Below the pieces are notes generated by a model. The model had not been told where the DNA came from, made no database searches, and saw only the letters and a list, made by a program, of their open reading frames with translations. Below are positions 38,720 to 48,183 of a stretch of DNA of 64,000 bases, one piece after another (positions within the stretch are counted from its first letter, which is position 1; each line of letters opens with the position of its first letter). A program made the translations under genes and the position numbers. This stretch comes from Duganella fentianensis (lineage in GTDB: Bacteria > Pseudomonadota > Gammaproteobacteria > Burkholderiales > Burkholderiaceae_D). The stretch covers positions 310,001-374,000 of the forward strand of contig NZ_WWCL01000002.1 in the NCBI RefSeq assembly GCF_009857835.1. The letters run 5' to 3'.

Positions 38720-38749
38720 CACTGGAAACGCAAATGTGTTTCCGCAGTG
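38720..38749 (+). other. Leader hairpin just before the flhD ribosome site
   Basis: GGAAAC (38724-38729) pairs with GTTTCC (38738-38743), extended by CACT/AGTG after a 2-base bulge. It ends 24 bases before the flhD ATG and its GAGGAGAAGGA ribosome site, so it could influence translation or message stability. Confidence 0.45.
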
Positions 38750-38773
38750 CAGATAACGGACGAGGAGAAGGAA

Positions 38774-39091
38774 ATGACCGCTAACGATATGATGGCTGAA
38801 ATTCGCGACGCCAACCTGAGCTACCTGATGCTGGCCCAGCAAATGATCCGCGCTGATAAAGTCACCGCAATCTTCCGCCTGGGTATCGCTGCCGAGATCG
38901 CCGACCTGATCGAAGGCATGAGCAACGCACAGATTCTGAAACTGGCAGGCGGCAACATGATGCTGGCCCGCTTCCGCTTCGATGACAGCGCCATCCTGTC
39001 GATGCTGACCAATTACAATAAAGACCGCGTACTGGCCCAGTCGCACGCCGCCATCCTGATGGCCGGCCAGCCAGTTGAAGAAATCGCGTAA
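38774..39091 (+). CDS. flhD: Flagellar master regulator subunit FlhD
   Basis: 105 residues, all helical, matching FlhD: MTANDMMAEIRDANLSYLMLAQQMIRADKVTAIFRLGIAAEIADLI, then LAGGNMMLARFRFDD. With FlhC it forms the complex that activates class II flagellar promoters. The ATG at 38774 follows GAGGAGAAGGA; the longer reading frame starting at 38696 is leader. flhC begins 30 bases later. The 5-prime leader is unusually long and structured. Confidence 0.95.
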   Translation: MTANDMMAEIRDANLSYLMLAQQMIRADKVTAIFRLGIAAEIADLIEGMSNAQILKLAGGNMMLARFRFDDSAILSMLTNYNKDRVLAQSHAAILMAGQPVEEIA

Positions 39092-39121
39092 TTACAGACT
39101 TTTTGCAGCGGAGCCCAGATC

Positions 39122-39667
39122 ATGAGCAAGAAAAGCGTCGTATCGGAAGCCCAGGAAATTCAGCTGGCCATCGAACTGATCCAACTGGGTGCACGTCTGC
39201 AATTGCTGGAGTCGGAAGTGTCGCTGTCGCGCGAACGCCTGCTCAAGCTGTATAAAGAACTGCGTGGTGTATCGCCACCGAAAGGCATGCTGCCTTTCTC
39301 GACGGACTGGTTCCTGACCTGGCAGCCGAATATCCATTCCTCGCTGTTCATGAACATCCACAAGTTCCTGACCGAACATGCAGGCGCCACCGGCATCGAA
39401 GCCGTGATGAAAGCCTACAAGCTGTATCTGGAACAGATGCCGCCGGAACCGGGCGAAGAGCCGCTGCTGTCGCTGACGCGCGCCTGGACGCTGGTCCGTT
39501 TCTTCAGCAGCAAAATGCTGGAACTGGCCCCTTGTGGCAAATGCCAGGGTAAATTCGTGGTCAACAGCATGGATCTGCACGGCAGCTATGTCTGCGGCCT
39601 GTGCCACATGCCTTCGCGTGCCGGCAAGACCAAGAAAGCCCGCGACGCCGACCAGCTGGCCGCGTGA
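39122..39667 (+). CDS. flhC: Flagellar master regulator subunit FlhC
   Basis: 181 residues. FlhC features: [46 protein letters not shown] (helical DNA-binding half), [21 protein letters not shown], and the four-cysteine zinc site CGKC...[14 protein letters not shown] near the C-terminus. It is the DNA-binding partner of FlhD. The TGA stop overlaps the GTG start of the membrane methyltransferase, which suggests translational coupling. Confidence 0.96.
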   Translation: MSKKSVVSEAQEIQLAIELIQLGARLQLLESEVSLSRERLLKLYKELRGVSPPKGMLPFSTDWFLTWQPNIHSSLFMNIHKFLTEHAGATGIEAVMKAYKLYLEQMPPEPGEEPLLSLTRAWTLVRFFSSKMLELAPCGKCQGKFVVNSMDLHGSYVCGLCHMPSRAGKTKKARDADQLAA

Positions 39668-40452
39668 CGCCCGCCACACCTCCGACTTCCTATCTGCAGC
39701 GCGTAGGGCGGGCTCCCGCCATACGCGCTTTGCTTATTCAGTGCGTCAGCATGCCGCTGACTCTGCTGACCATCTATTTATTGGCACGCCTGCATTTTCC
39801 CCTGAACGAATACAGTGCCGTCCTGCTGCAGGGCGGCTGGGCCGGTCTGCTGACCTGGCGGCTGGGCCTGGCGCGCTGGTGGCGCTGGATACAGCTACTG
39901 TTTCCTGCCGCGCTGATGCTGGCGCTGGCCCTGCAGTTGCCATCCTGGCTATTCTTGCTGGCATTTCTGCTGTCGCTGGGCTGGTACTGGTCCACCTTTC
40001 GCACGCAAGTGCCTTACTATCCTTCCACGCCTGAAATCTGGGATGCTGTACGTCAAGTTTTACCGGCCGATCAGCCTTTGCGCATGATAGACATAGGTAG
40101 CGGCCTGGGCGGGCTGGTCATGTATCTGGCCCGCCAGCGTCCGCAAGTCGAGTGCGTGGGCATAGAGCTGGCACCGCTGCCATGGCTGTACAGCCGGCTG
40201 CGCGCCTTGCTGAGCGGCAGTCGCGCACGCTTTATATTAGGCGATTACGAGAAACTTGATTTTGCACAATTTCAGCTGGTATTCGCCTATCTGTCGCCGG
40301 CCGCCATGACGGCCCTGTGGCGCAAGTGCTCGGCTGAGATGCAGCCGGGCAGTATGCTGCTTAGCTACGAATTTGCTATCGACGGTCAGCCAGCCGATCA
40401 GACCATCTACGCCACAGAGACCGGCAAGCCACTTTACATATGGTACTTTTAA
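39664..40452 (+). CDS. Membrane-anchored class I SAM-dependent methyltransferase
   Basis: 262 residues from the GTG at 39664, whose bases overlap the flhC stop. The N-terminal 110 residues hold about four hydrophobic segments ([49 protein letters not shown]). The C-terminal part is a Rossmann methyltransferase domain: [18 protein letters not shown] (SAM loop), CVGIELAPL (acidic ribose residue) and [22 protein letters not shown]. Substrate unknown. Its position between flhC and motA suggests a part in motility regulation or membrane modification (inference). 132 bases then separate it from motA. Confidence 0.78.
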   Translation: MTPATPPTSYLQRVGRAPAIRALLIQCVSMPLTLLTIYLLARLHFPLNEYSAVLLQGGWAGLLTWRLGLARWWRWIQLLFPAALMLALALQLPSWLFLLAFLLSLGWYWSTFRTQVPYYPSTPEIWDAVRQVLPADQPLRMIDIGSGLGGLVMYLARQRPQVECVGIELAPLPWLYSRLRALLSGSRARFILGDYEKLDFAQFQLVFAYLSPAAMTALWRKCSAEMQPGSMLLSYEFAIDGQPADQTIYATETGKPLYIWYF

Positions 40453-40584
40453 GCATCATTTAGCGTTATTCTCTTGCCCGCGCCCCTAGAGACGAGTTAT
40501 TGTAGTTCTATATGTAAATTTTTCTGAAATCGGCCGCCACATTGCTGCGCACACTGCCGGTTTCACTCTAGGGAGGCGGGGCAC

Positions 40585-41445
40585 TTGTTAGTCATTATTG
40601 GTTATGTAGTGGTATGCGTGGGCGTGTTCGGTGGCTATGCCATGTCCGGCGGTCACCTTGCTGCGCTGTTCCAGCCACTGGAACTGGTCATGATCGGCGG
40701 CGGTGCCGTCGGTGCATTCATGGTCGGTAACACGCCCAAGGCTCTGAAAGCCACGGTGGCAGCACTGCCGACCGTCCTCAAAGGCTCGCCTTATACTAAA
40801 GACCTGTATATGGAGCTGATGTCGCTGCTGTTCGACGTCCTGTCCAAAGTTCGTAAAGAAGGCCTGATGTCGATCGAGGGCGATATCGAAAATCCCGAGC
40901 AGAGCCCGGTCTTCAGCAAATACCCCAGCGTGCTGGCGGATCACCACATCGTCGAATTCATGACGGACTACCTGCGCCTTATGGTGTCGGGCAATATGGA
41001 CGCCATGCAGATCGAAAATCTGATGGACATGGAACTGGAAACCCACCACCACGAAGGTGCGGTGCCGGCCCATGCGATTGCCAAACTGGGCGACGGTATG
41101 CCGGCGTTCGGTATCGTGGCGGCGGTGATGGGGGTGGTGCACACCATGGAATCGGTGGGTATGCCGCCGGCCGAACTGGGTATTCTGATTGCCCACGCGC
41201 TGGTCGGTACCTTCCTCGGTATTCTGCTGGCTTACGGTTTCGTCGGTCCGCTGTCCGGCCTGCTGGAGCAGAAGCTGGACGAATCGAGCAAGATGTTCCA
41301 GTGCGTCAAAGTGACGCTGCTGGCCAGCCTGAATGGCTATGCGCCTGCGCTGGCAGTGGAATTCGGCCGTAAAGTGCTGTATTCGACCGAGCGTCCGACC
41401 TTCGCCGAGCTGGAGGATCACATCAAGAAATCGAAATCCAAGTGA
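40585..41445 (+). CDS. motA: Flagellar motor stator protein MotA
   Basis: 286 residues, inner membrane proton channel subunit. Start at TTG 40585 with GGGAGG 8 bases before. Four membrane helices: LVIIGYVVVCVGVFGGYAMSGGHL, LVMIGGGAVGAFMVG, FGIVAAVMGVVHTM and GILIAHALVGTFLGILLAYGFVGPL. The cytoplasmic loop has RKEGLMSIEGDIENPEQSPVF. The MotA-type conserved Pro and Glu region (VHTMESVGMPPAELG) is intact. It opens the mot-che operon, with motB 69 bases on. Confidence 0.96.
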   Translation: MLVIIGYVVVCVGVFGGYAMSGGHLAALFQPLELVMIGGGAVGAFMVGNTPKALKATVAALPTVLKGSPYTKDLYMELMSLLFDVLSKVRKEGLMSIEGDIENPEQSPVFSKYPSVLADHHIVEFMTDYLRLMVSGNMDAMQIENLMDMELETHHHEGAVPAHAIAKLGDGMPAFGIVAAVMGVVHTMESVGMPPAELGILIAHALVGTFLGILLAYGFVGPLSGLLEQKLDESSKMFQCVKVTLLASLNGYAPALAVEFGRKVLYSTERPTFAELEDHIKKSKSK

Positions 41446-41514
41446 GTGGCGGCTTGAGCATGGCTGGGACTGGCGTACTGGATGTAATGGGTGCTTACGG
41501 GGTGAGGAGCTGTC

Positions 41515-42459
41515 ATGGCTGAAGAAGGCTTACGGCCCATTGTTATCAAGCGTATCAAGAAGCATGCGGGCGGCCACCATGGCGGCGCCTGGAAGATTGC
41601 CTATGCCGACTTCGTGACGGCGATGATGGCCTTCTTCCTGCTGATGTGGCTGCTTGGCTCGACTGCCAAGGGCGATCTGGCCGGGATTTCCGAGTATTTC
41701 AAGCAGCCATTGAAGGTGGCGATGTCGGGCGGTAGCGCGGCCGGTGACAGTTCTTCCGTCATCAAGGGCGGCGGCAAGGATATTACGCGGCAGGATGGTC
41801 AGGTAAAAGCCAGCAACGATCAGGACGCGACCAAGAAGGTTAGCCTGCAGCAGGCCAAGGCGGCGCTGGAAGCGGAAGAGAGCACCCGGTTGCAGTCGCT
41901 GAAGGAAAAGATCGAGAACAAGATCGAAGCCAATCCGCTGCTGAAGAAGTACAAGGATCAGCTGCTGCTCGATATTACCAGCGAAGGTTTGCGCATCCAG
42001 ATCGTCGACGAGCAGAACCGGCCCATGTTTGCCTCGGCCAAGGCCGATCTGCAGCCGTACACGCGCGAGATCCTGCACGAAATTGGCTTCGTACTCAATG
42101 ATGTTCCGAACAAGATTGGCCTGTCCGGTCATACGGATTCGACACCATTTCTGAGTGTCAACGGTTATAGTAACTGGGAACTCTCCTCTGACCGGGCGAA
42201 TGCCTCGCGTCGCGAGCTGATCGCCGGTGGCATGGCCGATAGCAAGGTGTTGCGCGTCGTCGGACTGGCTTCAGCCAACAATCTCGATAAAGCTGATCCG
42301 TTCAATCCGATCAACCGCCGGATCAGCATACTGGTGATGAATAAACGTACCGAGGAAAGCGTGCTACGCGATGGCGTGCGCCAGATCGAAGTCGGGGCGG
42401 AGGAAGAAGCGGCCGCTGCAGCGCCACCAGCGCGCGGTGTTCCCCCGGTACGCAAATAG
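41515..42459 (+). CDS. motB: Flagellar motor stator protein MotB
   Basis: 314 residues. The channel aspartate D32 lies in AYADFVTAMMAFFLLMWLL, the single membrane helix. The C-terminal OmpA-like peptidoglycan-binding domain has IGLSGHTDSTPF and NWELSSDRANASRRELI plus NRRISILVMNK. The tail is alanine/proline-rich. It pairs with MotA as stator of the flagellar motor. A KGGGKDITRQDGQ linker precedes the plug region. Confidence 0.96.
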   Translation: MAEEGLRPIVIKRIKKHAGGHHGGAWKIAYADFVTAMMAFFLLMWLLGSTAKGDLAGISEYFKQPLKVAMSGGSAAGDSSSVIKGGGKDITRQDGQVKASNDQDATKKVSLQQAKAALEAEESTRLQSLKEKIENKIEANPLLKKYKDQLLLDITSEGLRIQIVDEQNRPMFASAKADLQPYTREILHEIGFVLNDVPNKIGLSGHTDSTPFLSVNGYSNWELSSDRANASRRELIAGGMADSKVLRVVGLASANNLDKADPFNPINRRISILVMNKRTEESVLRDGVRQIEVGAEEEAAAAAPPARGVPPVRK

Positions 42460-42492
42460 GCGCCGCCGGGATAGCGCATCAAAGAGACAGTT

Positions 42493-43041
42493 ATGACGAG
42501 AAAAAAGATACTGGGTTCGCATGTCAAACGCCTCATGTCGGGCGTTGCTGACCATGGGCGCCAGCATTTGACGGAAGTGGAGACGGATCTGATCCAGACC
42601 GGCCTGCTGCTGGAAGAAGCCATCGAAAAATTGTCCTTCAATTTCATGGCCATCCACAAAGCGGTCGAAGCGGAACAGGCCACCATCGCCCAGCTGCTGG
42701 CGGGCGGCGAGATCAGCGCAGAGCAACGCACCCAGCTGGCGGCGTTGCAGGGACAGGTAGGCGGCTATGTGAATGCCGCCATTACCAGCTTGCAGTTCCA
42801 GGATATGACCAGCCAGCTGCTAGACCGTACCCTCAAACGTGTTACGGGCTTGCGCGAATTCCTGAGTACCATGAGTGCGCACGGTGCCGAAATGCTGCCC
42901 GATAGCGATAACGAAGAGATCGTCGACCTGCTCGGCAAAGTCAGCATGGCGCTGGCCGTCCAGAGTCTGGAACTGCGCAGCGTGCTGCGCAAGGCGGTCA
43001 GCCAGCAGCATCTGGAGAGCGGCGACATCGAACTGTTCTGA
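42493..43041 (+). CDS. Unknown coiled-coil chemotaxis-associated protein
   Basis: 182 residues, helical and coiled-coil-like throughout, no membrane segment. It has ITSLQFQDMTSQLLDRTLKRV, which resembles the MAQDFQDLTGQ helix of CheZ, though it is not the CheZ of this operon (51287). The C-terminus ends GDIELF. The gene lies between motB and cheY-cheA, so a phosphatase-like or CheY-interacting role is possible (inference). Family not recognised; it may be a lineage-specific chemotaxis protein. Confidence 0.7.
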   Translation: MTRKKILGSHVKRLMSGVADHGRQHLTEVETDLIQTGLLLEEAIEKLSFNFMAIHKAVEAEQATIAQLLAGGEISAEQRTQLAALQGQVGGYVNAAITSLQFQDMTSQLLDRTLKRVTGLREFLSTMSAHGAEMLPDSDNEEIVDLLGKVSMALAVQSLELRSVLRKAVSQQHLESGDIELF

Positions 43042-43104
43042 ACGCCGCCCCTGAATATGAATCAACCGGACTACGGGTCCGAACCTTAATGAGTGAGAAG
43101 AGAA

Positions 43105-43470
43105 ATGGCCAAGACGATACTTGCAGTTGATGATTCCAGTTCCCTGCGCCAGATGGTGGCCTTCAGCCTGAAGGCGGCTGGCTATCAGGTGGTGGAAGCC
43201 GTGGACGGCCAGGACGGACTGGACAAGGCCAAGCAGCAAACCGTGGATCTGGTGCTGACTGACCAGAACATGCCGCGCATGGACGGCCTGCAGCTGATCA
43301 AGCTGCTGCGCGAGCTGCCTGCTTACCAGAAAACCCCGATTCTGATGCTGACCACGGAATCGTCGGATGAAATGAAATCCAAAGGCCGTGCGGCCGGTGC
43401 CAACGGCTGGCTGGTCAAGCCGTTCGACCCGCAACGGCTGATCGAGGTAGTGAAGAAGGTCATAGGCTGA
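43105..43470 (+). CDS. cheY: Chemotaxis response regulator CheY (first copy)
   Basis: 121 residues, single REC domain. Phosphoacceptor D53 in VLTDQNMPRMDG, acidic pocket AVDDSSS, Thr in MLTTESSDE and the conserved lysine in WLVKPFDP. The ATG at 43105 follows GAGAAGAGA; an upstream in-frame GTG at 43093 is unlikely. It lies before cheA. A second CheY is encoded at 50895; which one binds the flagellar motor is not resolvable. Confidence 0.92.
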   Translation: MAKTILAVDDSSSLRQMVAFSLKAAGYQVVEAVDGQDGLDKAKQQTVDLVLTDQNMPRMDGLQLIKLLRELPAYQKTPILMLTTESSDEMKSKGRAAGANGWLVKPFDPQRLIEVVKKVIG

Positions 43471-43515
43471 TCCCGCGCAGGCAATCATGCTGAGTGTAAC
43501 CAAGGGAGTATCACC

Positions 43516-45735
43516 ATGACCATCGATATTAGCCAGTTCTTCCAGGTCTTCTTCGATGAAGCCGAAGAATTGCTGGCTGAAATGGAACGGCTGTTGCTGG
43601 CCGTCGATGTCGACCATCCGGACCCGGAAGACCTGAATGCGGTGTTCCGGACCGCCCACTCCGTCAAGGGTGGCGCGTCGACCTTCGGCATCACCGACAT
43701 GACCGAAGTGACCCATATTCTGGAAACCCTGCTGGACCGTGTGCGCAAGGGCGAAATGCCGCTGACGGCCGAACATGTGGATGCCTTCCTGGCGGCCAAG
43801 GATATTCTGAAGATGCAGCTCGATGGCCACCGCCATGGCAGCAGCGTGGATCAGGATGCCGTGGGCAATGTGCGCATGATGCTGCAGTCGCTGGCGCAGG
43901 ATGTGCCGGTGACGGCCATGGCGCCCATCGCGCCGTCCTTCCATACGGCGGAAACGCATGCAGTGGACCACAGCGGCGGCAAACGCTACCGGCTGGAGCT
44001 GCCCGCCATGGCGCACCGCGAAGTGCAGGCACTCGGTGCCGAGCTGGGCCTGATGGGCCATGTGTCGATCACGCCGCTCGATAAAGACCGCAACGCCATG
44101 CTGGTCACCACCCATGAAAGCCTGGACGACCTGATCGCCATCTGCTCCTTCGTGCTCAATCCCGACGACATGAAGGTGACGGAGCTGCCGCCGCTCGACG
44201 AGGCCCAGTCCAGACTGGAAGGGGCTGAACGCGCCAAGGTGGAAAATGCACTGGGCTATGGTTTCTTCGATAGCACGGAACTGCAGCCGCAGGGCGCTGC
44301 CGGCGCCGCCGCCAAGGATGGCGAAGGCTATGGCTTCTTCCAGCCGCTGGACGAAATCCGCGCAAATGCGGAAGCCAGCAGCGAAGATGCGCGTGGCTAC
44401 GGTTTCTTCCAGCCCGTCGAACAGATCCGCGCCAATGCCGGCATCGTCGATAGCGGCCCGACGCCGCAGCAGATCGCCGAAGAAGAAAAGAAAGCCGCTG
44501 CCAAGAAGGACGAGAAAGCCCATCCCGTGCCCCATGGTGCGGGCGCCGAATCGTCCTCGATCCGCGTGTCGATCGAAAAAGTCGACCAGCTGATCAATCT
44601 GGTGGGCGAACTGGTGATCACCCAGGCCATGATAGAGCAGCGCGTCGGCATCCTCGACCCGATGAAGCACGAGCGCCTGCTCAATGGCGTGAGCCAGCTG
44701 ACGCGCAACACGCGCGATCTGCAGGAAGCCGTGATGTCGATCCGCATGATGCCGATGGACTTCGTGTTCTCGCGCTTCCCGCGCATGGTGCGCGATCTCG
44801 CGGCCAAGCTGGGCAAGAAAGTCGACTTCATCACCAACGGTGCGGCCACGGAACTCGATAAAGGCCTGATCGAACGCATCGTCGATCCGCTGACTCACCT
44901 GGTACGTAACTCGATCGACCACGGCATCGAAATGCCGGCCGTGCGGCGCGCTGCCGGCAAGAGCGATGCGGGCCGGCTGTTCCTGTCCGCAGCCCATCAG
45001 GGCGGCAACATCATCATCGAAGTATCGGATGACGGTGGCGGTTTGAACCGCGAGAAGATTCTGGCCAAGGCCGAGCAGAACGGTGTGCCGCTGAGCGAGA
45101 ACATGAGCGATGCCGATGTCTGGCAGCTGATCTTCGCGCCCGGCTTCTCCACTGCCGAGCAGGTTACCGACGTATCGGGCCGCGGCGTGGGCATGGACGT
45201 GGTGAAACGTAATATCAGCGCCATGGGCGGGGTGGTGGACATCCGTTCGGCCCGCGGTTTCGGCACCACCATCTCGATTTCGCTGCCGCTGACGCTGGCG
45301 ATACTGGACGGCATGTCGATCCGGGTGGGCGAGGAAGTCTATATCCTGCCGCTGGGCTTCGTGGTGGAATCGCTGCAGCCGGTGCCGGAAGACGTCAAGG
45401 AAATCAGTGGCAAGGGCCGTGTCATCAAGGTGCGCGGCGAGTACCTGCCGCTGGTGCCGCTGTACCAGATGTTCGACATCACGCCGCGGTTTACCGATCC
45501 TTGCCAGGGCATCGTCGTCATCATCGAAACGGAAGGCCGCAAAGCCTGTCTGTTCATCGATGAGCTGGTAGGCCAGCAGCAGGTAGTGGTGAAGAATCTG
45601 GAATCGAATTATCGCAAGGTCGCGGGCATATCGGGCGCCACCATCCTCGGCGATGGCGGTGTGGCACTGATTCTCGATGTGGCAGCGCTGATCCGCTCGT
45701 CGCGCCAGCTGGCCGATGAACAGATTTTTAGCTAA
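43516..45735 (+). CDS. cheA: Chemotaxis histidine kinase CheA with unusual repeated linker
   Basis: 739 residues. Hpt with phosphorylated H48 ([15 protein letters not shown]), P2-like region at about 150-235 ([22 protein letters not shown]), linker, P3 dimer helices, P4 ATPase ([39 protein letters not shown]) and P5 CheW-like at the end. The linker holds three copies of GYGFF at residues 247, 271 and 294, 24 and 23 apart, the last two continuing QP-[LV]-[DE]-[EQ]-IRANA. It receives receptor signal with CheW and phosphorylates CheY and CheB. Confidence 0.95.
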   Translation: MTIDISQFFQVFFDEAEELLAEMERLLLAVDVDHPDPEDLNAVFRTAHSVKGGASTFGITDMTEVTHILETLLDRVRKGEMPLTAEHVDAFLAAKDILKMQLDGHRHGSSVDQDAVGNVRMMLQSLAQDVPVTAMAPIAPSFHTAETHAVDHSGGKRYRLELPAMAHREVQALGAELGLMGHVSITPLDKDRNAMLVTTHESLDDLIAICSFVLNPDDMKVTELPPLDEAQSRLEGAERAKVENALGYGFFDSTELQPQGAAGAAAKDGEGYGFFQPLDEIRANAEASSEDARGYGFFQPVEQIRANAGIVDSGPTPQQIAEEEKKAAAKKDEKAHPVPHGAGAESSSIRVSIEKVDQLINLVGELVITQAMIEQRVGILDPMKHERLLNGVSQLTRNTRDLQEAVMSIRMMPMDFVFSRFPRMVRDLAAKLGKKVDFITNGAATELDKGLIERIVDPLTHLVRNSIDHGIEMPAVRRAAGKSDAGRLFLSAAHQGGNIIIEVSDDGGGLNREKILAKAEQNGVPLSENMSDADVWQLIFAPGFSTAEQVTDVSGRGVGMDVVKRNISAMGGVVDIRSARGFGTTISISLPLTLAILDGMSIRVGEEVYILPLGFVVESLQPVPEDVKEISGKGRVIKVRGEYLPLVPLYQMFDITPRFTDPCQGIVVIIETEGRKACLFIDELVGQQQVVVKNLESNYRKVAGISGATILGDGGVALILDVAALIRSSRQLADEQIFS

Positions 45736-45755
45736 CTCTCGTCAAGGACTTCGAC

Positions 45756-46244
45756 ATGGCAGACATACTGAGCAATGCAGCAGAGGAGATCGCCGGACAC
45801 GAGTATCTGGCCTTCACGCTGGGGAAAGAAGAATACGGCATCGATATTCTGAAGGTGCAGGAAATCCGTGGCTATGAAGCGGTCACGCGGATCGCCAACG
45901 CGCCGGAATTCATCAAGGGCGTGATCAATCTGCGCGGCATCATCATCCCTGTGGTTGACATGCGGATCAAGTTTCAACTTGGCGAACCCGTGTATGACCA
46001 GTTCACTGTGGTAATTATCCTCAACATCAGTGGACGGGTAGTGGGCATGGTGGTGGACTCGGTCTCCGACGTTACCACGCTCACGCCCGAGCAGGTCAAG
46101 CCGGCGCCAGAGATGGGCACAGCCTTCAGCAGCGAGTATATGGTTGGACTGGGCACCATTGATGAGCGTATGCTGATATTGGTAAACATCGACAAGTTAA
46201 TGGCTAGTGAAGAAATGGGATTAATGGAACAGCTGGCGGCCTAA
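45756..46244 (+). CDS. cheW: Chemotaxis coupling protein CheW
   Basis: 162 residues, single CheW beta-barrel domain that links receptors to CheA. Signature: [58 protein letters not shown], and [20 protein letters not shown]. It is 20 bases after cheA, clearly in the same operon. 130 bases follow before the receptor gene. Confidence 0.96.
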   Translation: MADILSNAAEEIAGHEYLAFTLGKEEYGIDILKVQEIRGYEAVTRIANAPEFIKGVINLRGIIIPVVDMRIKFQLGEPVYDQFTVVIILNISGRVVGMVVDSVSDVTTLTPEQVKPAPEMGTAFSSEYMVGLGTIDERMLILVNIDKLMASEEMGLMEQLAA

Positions 46245-46374
46245 ACCGCGCCGTCACTGCTGTTCGTGAGTACACCAAGCGCCCAAAAGAGTGCGCCGCA
46301 AAGGTTTCATAATTAGGGGAGGCACCGGTCATGCACTGCGGCCTGCCTGCATAGATAGCTAGGGGAGAAACAAG

Positions 46375-48111
46375 ATGAATTTACGCGATTTCAAGATAGG
46401 TGCACGGCTGCGTCTGGGCTTCGGTGCCATATTGCTGATACTGGTAGCCATGGTCCTGATGACCAACTACCTGAACTACAGTAATAAGAGCAAGCTGACC
46501 AAGGGGCTGGAACTGAGCACCAGCAAGAACCTGCTGGCCGGCGCGATGAAAAGTGCGATGCTGGAAACCGGGATTGCCATGCGTAATATCGGTCTGCAAT
46601 CGGACGTCAGCCTGATGCAGAAAGAAGAACAGAAGGTGAAAGACCAGCGCGCCCGCTACGAAAAAGCGGTGAGCGATCTGAAAGCCCTGGGTCTGAATGA
46701 CGCGGAAAAGAAAACCCTGTCCGAAATTGCTGCGCTCGACGCCGACGTGGACAAGGCGTTCAAGGAAGCCATCGGCCAGGTGCTGGCCTTTAACAGCGAA
46801 GGCGCGGCCAAAGTGATTTCGGGCCGTATCGATCCGCTCAACCAGCAGACTCTGAGCCAGATCAATAAACTGGTGGAGATGCAGCAGGCCAATGCGGCTG
46901 AAGTGATGGCCGGTTCCGTGACGGCCGACCGTGGCCTGATGATACTGCTGTTCGTGATCGGCGGTGCGGCCGTGGCCCTGGGGGTGTTCTGTGCTGCCAT
47001 CACCACCCGTTCGATTACCGTGCCGCTGGCTGGTGCCGTAGCCGTAGCACAGAAGGTGGCAGCCGGTGAGCTGACCTCGCACGTACATGTCGAAGGCCAT
47101 GACGAAACCAGCGAACTGCTGCAGGCTCTGAAAGACATGAACGAAAGCCTGGCCAAGACGGTGGGCGATGTGCGTACCGGTACCGAGCTGATCTCGACGG
47201 CTTCGCAGGAAATCGCTTCCGGTAATGCCGACCTGTCGGCCCGTACCGAAGCCCAGGCCAGCTCGCTGGAAGAAACCGCTTCCTCGATGGAAGAGCTGAC
47301 CAGCACCGTGAAACAGAATGCCGACAATGCCCGTCAGGCCAACCAGCTGGCCGTGACCGCTTCCTCGGTTGCGGAAAAAGGCGGTCAGGTGGTGTCGCAG
47401 GTGGTGGATACCATGGGTTCCATCAAGGCATCCTCGAGTAAGATCGTGGACATTATCGGCGTGATCGACGGCATCGCTTTTCAGACCAATATTCTGGCGC
47501 TGAATGCCGCGGTGGAAGCAGCGCGTGCCGGTGAACAGGGCCGCGGCTTCGCCGTGGTAGCCTCGGAAGTGCGTAATCTGGCCCAGCGTTCCGCTGGCGC
47601 TGCCAAGGAAATCAAGGAACTGATCAGCGACTCGGTAGAGAAAGTCGATGCCGGCAGCAAGCTGGTGGACGAAGCTGGCCAGACCATGGATCTGGTGGTG
47701 ACCTCGATCCGTCAGGTGGCCGACATCATGGGCGAAATCACGGCCGCAACCCAGGAACAGAGCAACGGCATCGAAGAAGTCAACCAGGCCATCACCCAGA
47801 TGGACGAAATGACCCAGCAAAATGCTGCGCTGGTGGAAGAGGCTGCTGCCGCTGCCGAAAGCATGGAAGAACAGGCCCAGATGCTGGCCCAGGCGGTCAG
47901 CATCTTCAAGCTGTCGTACGACCAGGACGCGCGTCGTCCGGCCGCCCGCGTGCTGCCACGTCCGGCCGCTGCACCTGCACCCGCACCGGCCCCGGCTCCT
48001 GCGCCTGCCGTCGCAGCACCACGTCCTGCTGCCGCGCCTGCGCGCGCCGCCGCACCGAAGAAACTCAGCACCCCGGCTGCAACCTCGAGCGACGAGTGGG
48101 AAGAGTTTTAA
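46375..48111 (+). CDS. Methyl-accepting chemotaxis protein with CheR/CheB docking tail
   Basis: 578 residues. TM1 at about 12-32, a periplasmic four-helix-bundle-like sensor at about 33-190, TM2 at about 191-212, HAMP, then the methylation helices and tip [43 protein letters not shown]. The C-terminus is an alanine/proline-rich flexible linker ended by DEWEEF, resembling the NWETF docking pentapeptide for CheR and CheB. It lies between cheW and cheR, typical of a housekeeping Tsr/Tar-type receptor. Ligand unknown. Confidence 0.94.
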   Translation: MNLRDFKIGARLRLGFGAILLILVAMVLMTNYLNYSNKSKLTKGLELSTSKNLLAGAMKSAMLETGIAMRNIGLQSDVSLMQKEEQKVKDQRARYEKAVSDLKALGLNDAEKKTLSEIAALDADVDKAFKEAIGQVLAFNSEGAAKVISGRIDPLNQQTLSQINKLVEMQQANAAEVMAGSVTADRGLMILLFVIGGAAVALGVFCAAITTRSITVPLAGAVAVAQKVAAGELTSHVHVEGHDETSELLQALKDMNESLAKTVGDVRTGTELISTASQEIASGNADLSARTEAQASSLEETASSMEELTSTVKQNADNARQANQLAVTASSVAEKGGQVVSQVVDTMGSIKASSSKIVDIIGVIDGIAFQTNILALNAAVEAARAGEQGRGFAVVASEVRNLAQRSAGAAKEIKELISDSVEKVDAGSKLVDEAGQTMDLVVTSIRQVADIMGEITAATQEQSNGIEEVNQAITQMDEMTQQNAALVEEAAAAAESMEEQAQMLAQAVSIFKLSYDQDARRPAARVLPRPAAAPAPAPAPAPAPAVAAPRPAAAPARAAAPKKLSTPAATSSDEWEEF

Positions 48112-48119
48112 GCACTAAG

Positions 48120-48143
48120 GCCGCACGCCCACCGGCGTGCGGC
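48120..48143 (+). other. GC-rich hairpin between mcp and cheR
   Basis: A perfect 9-bp stem, GCCGCACGC with GCGTGCGGC, loop of 6, begins 9 bases after the receptor stop. No T-run follows, so it is more likely a message-stabilising or partial-attenuation hairpin than a full terminator. Confidence 0.55.
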
Positions 48144-48183
48144 TGGCACGGCATCTTCGCGACAGAGTTAAGGATTTAAGAAT

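Larger units (their letters stand above)
38152..38773. other. Long structured region between kynU and flhD
   Basis: 622 bases without a credible gene. From left to right: kynU promoter area, AT-rich palindrome 38302-38326, sigma-28-like promoter 38346-38372, second palindrome 38433-38456, second sigma-28-like promoter 38466-38492, hairpins at 38582-38600 and 38616-38634, terminator-like hairpin 38662-38697, leader hairpin 38720-38749, then the flhD ribosome site. A 69-codon minus-strand reading frame here looks spurious. Confidence 0.6.

Noticed and set aside
42820-44997. Minus-strand frame of 725 codons opposite cheA
   Set aside because: Antisense shadow; CheA motifs are intact on the plus strand.
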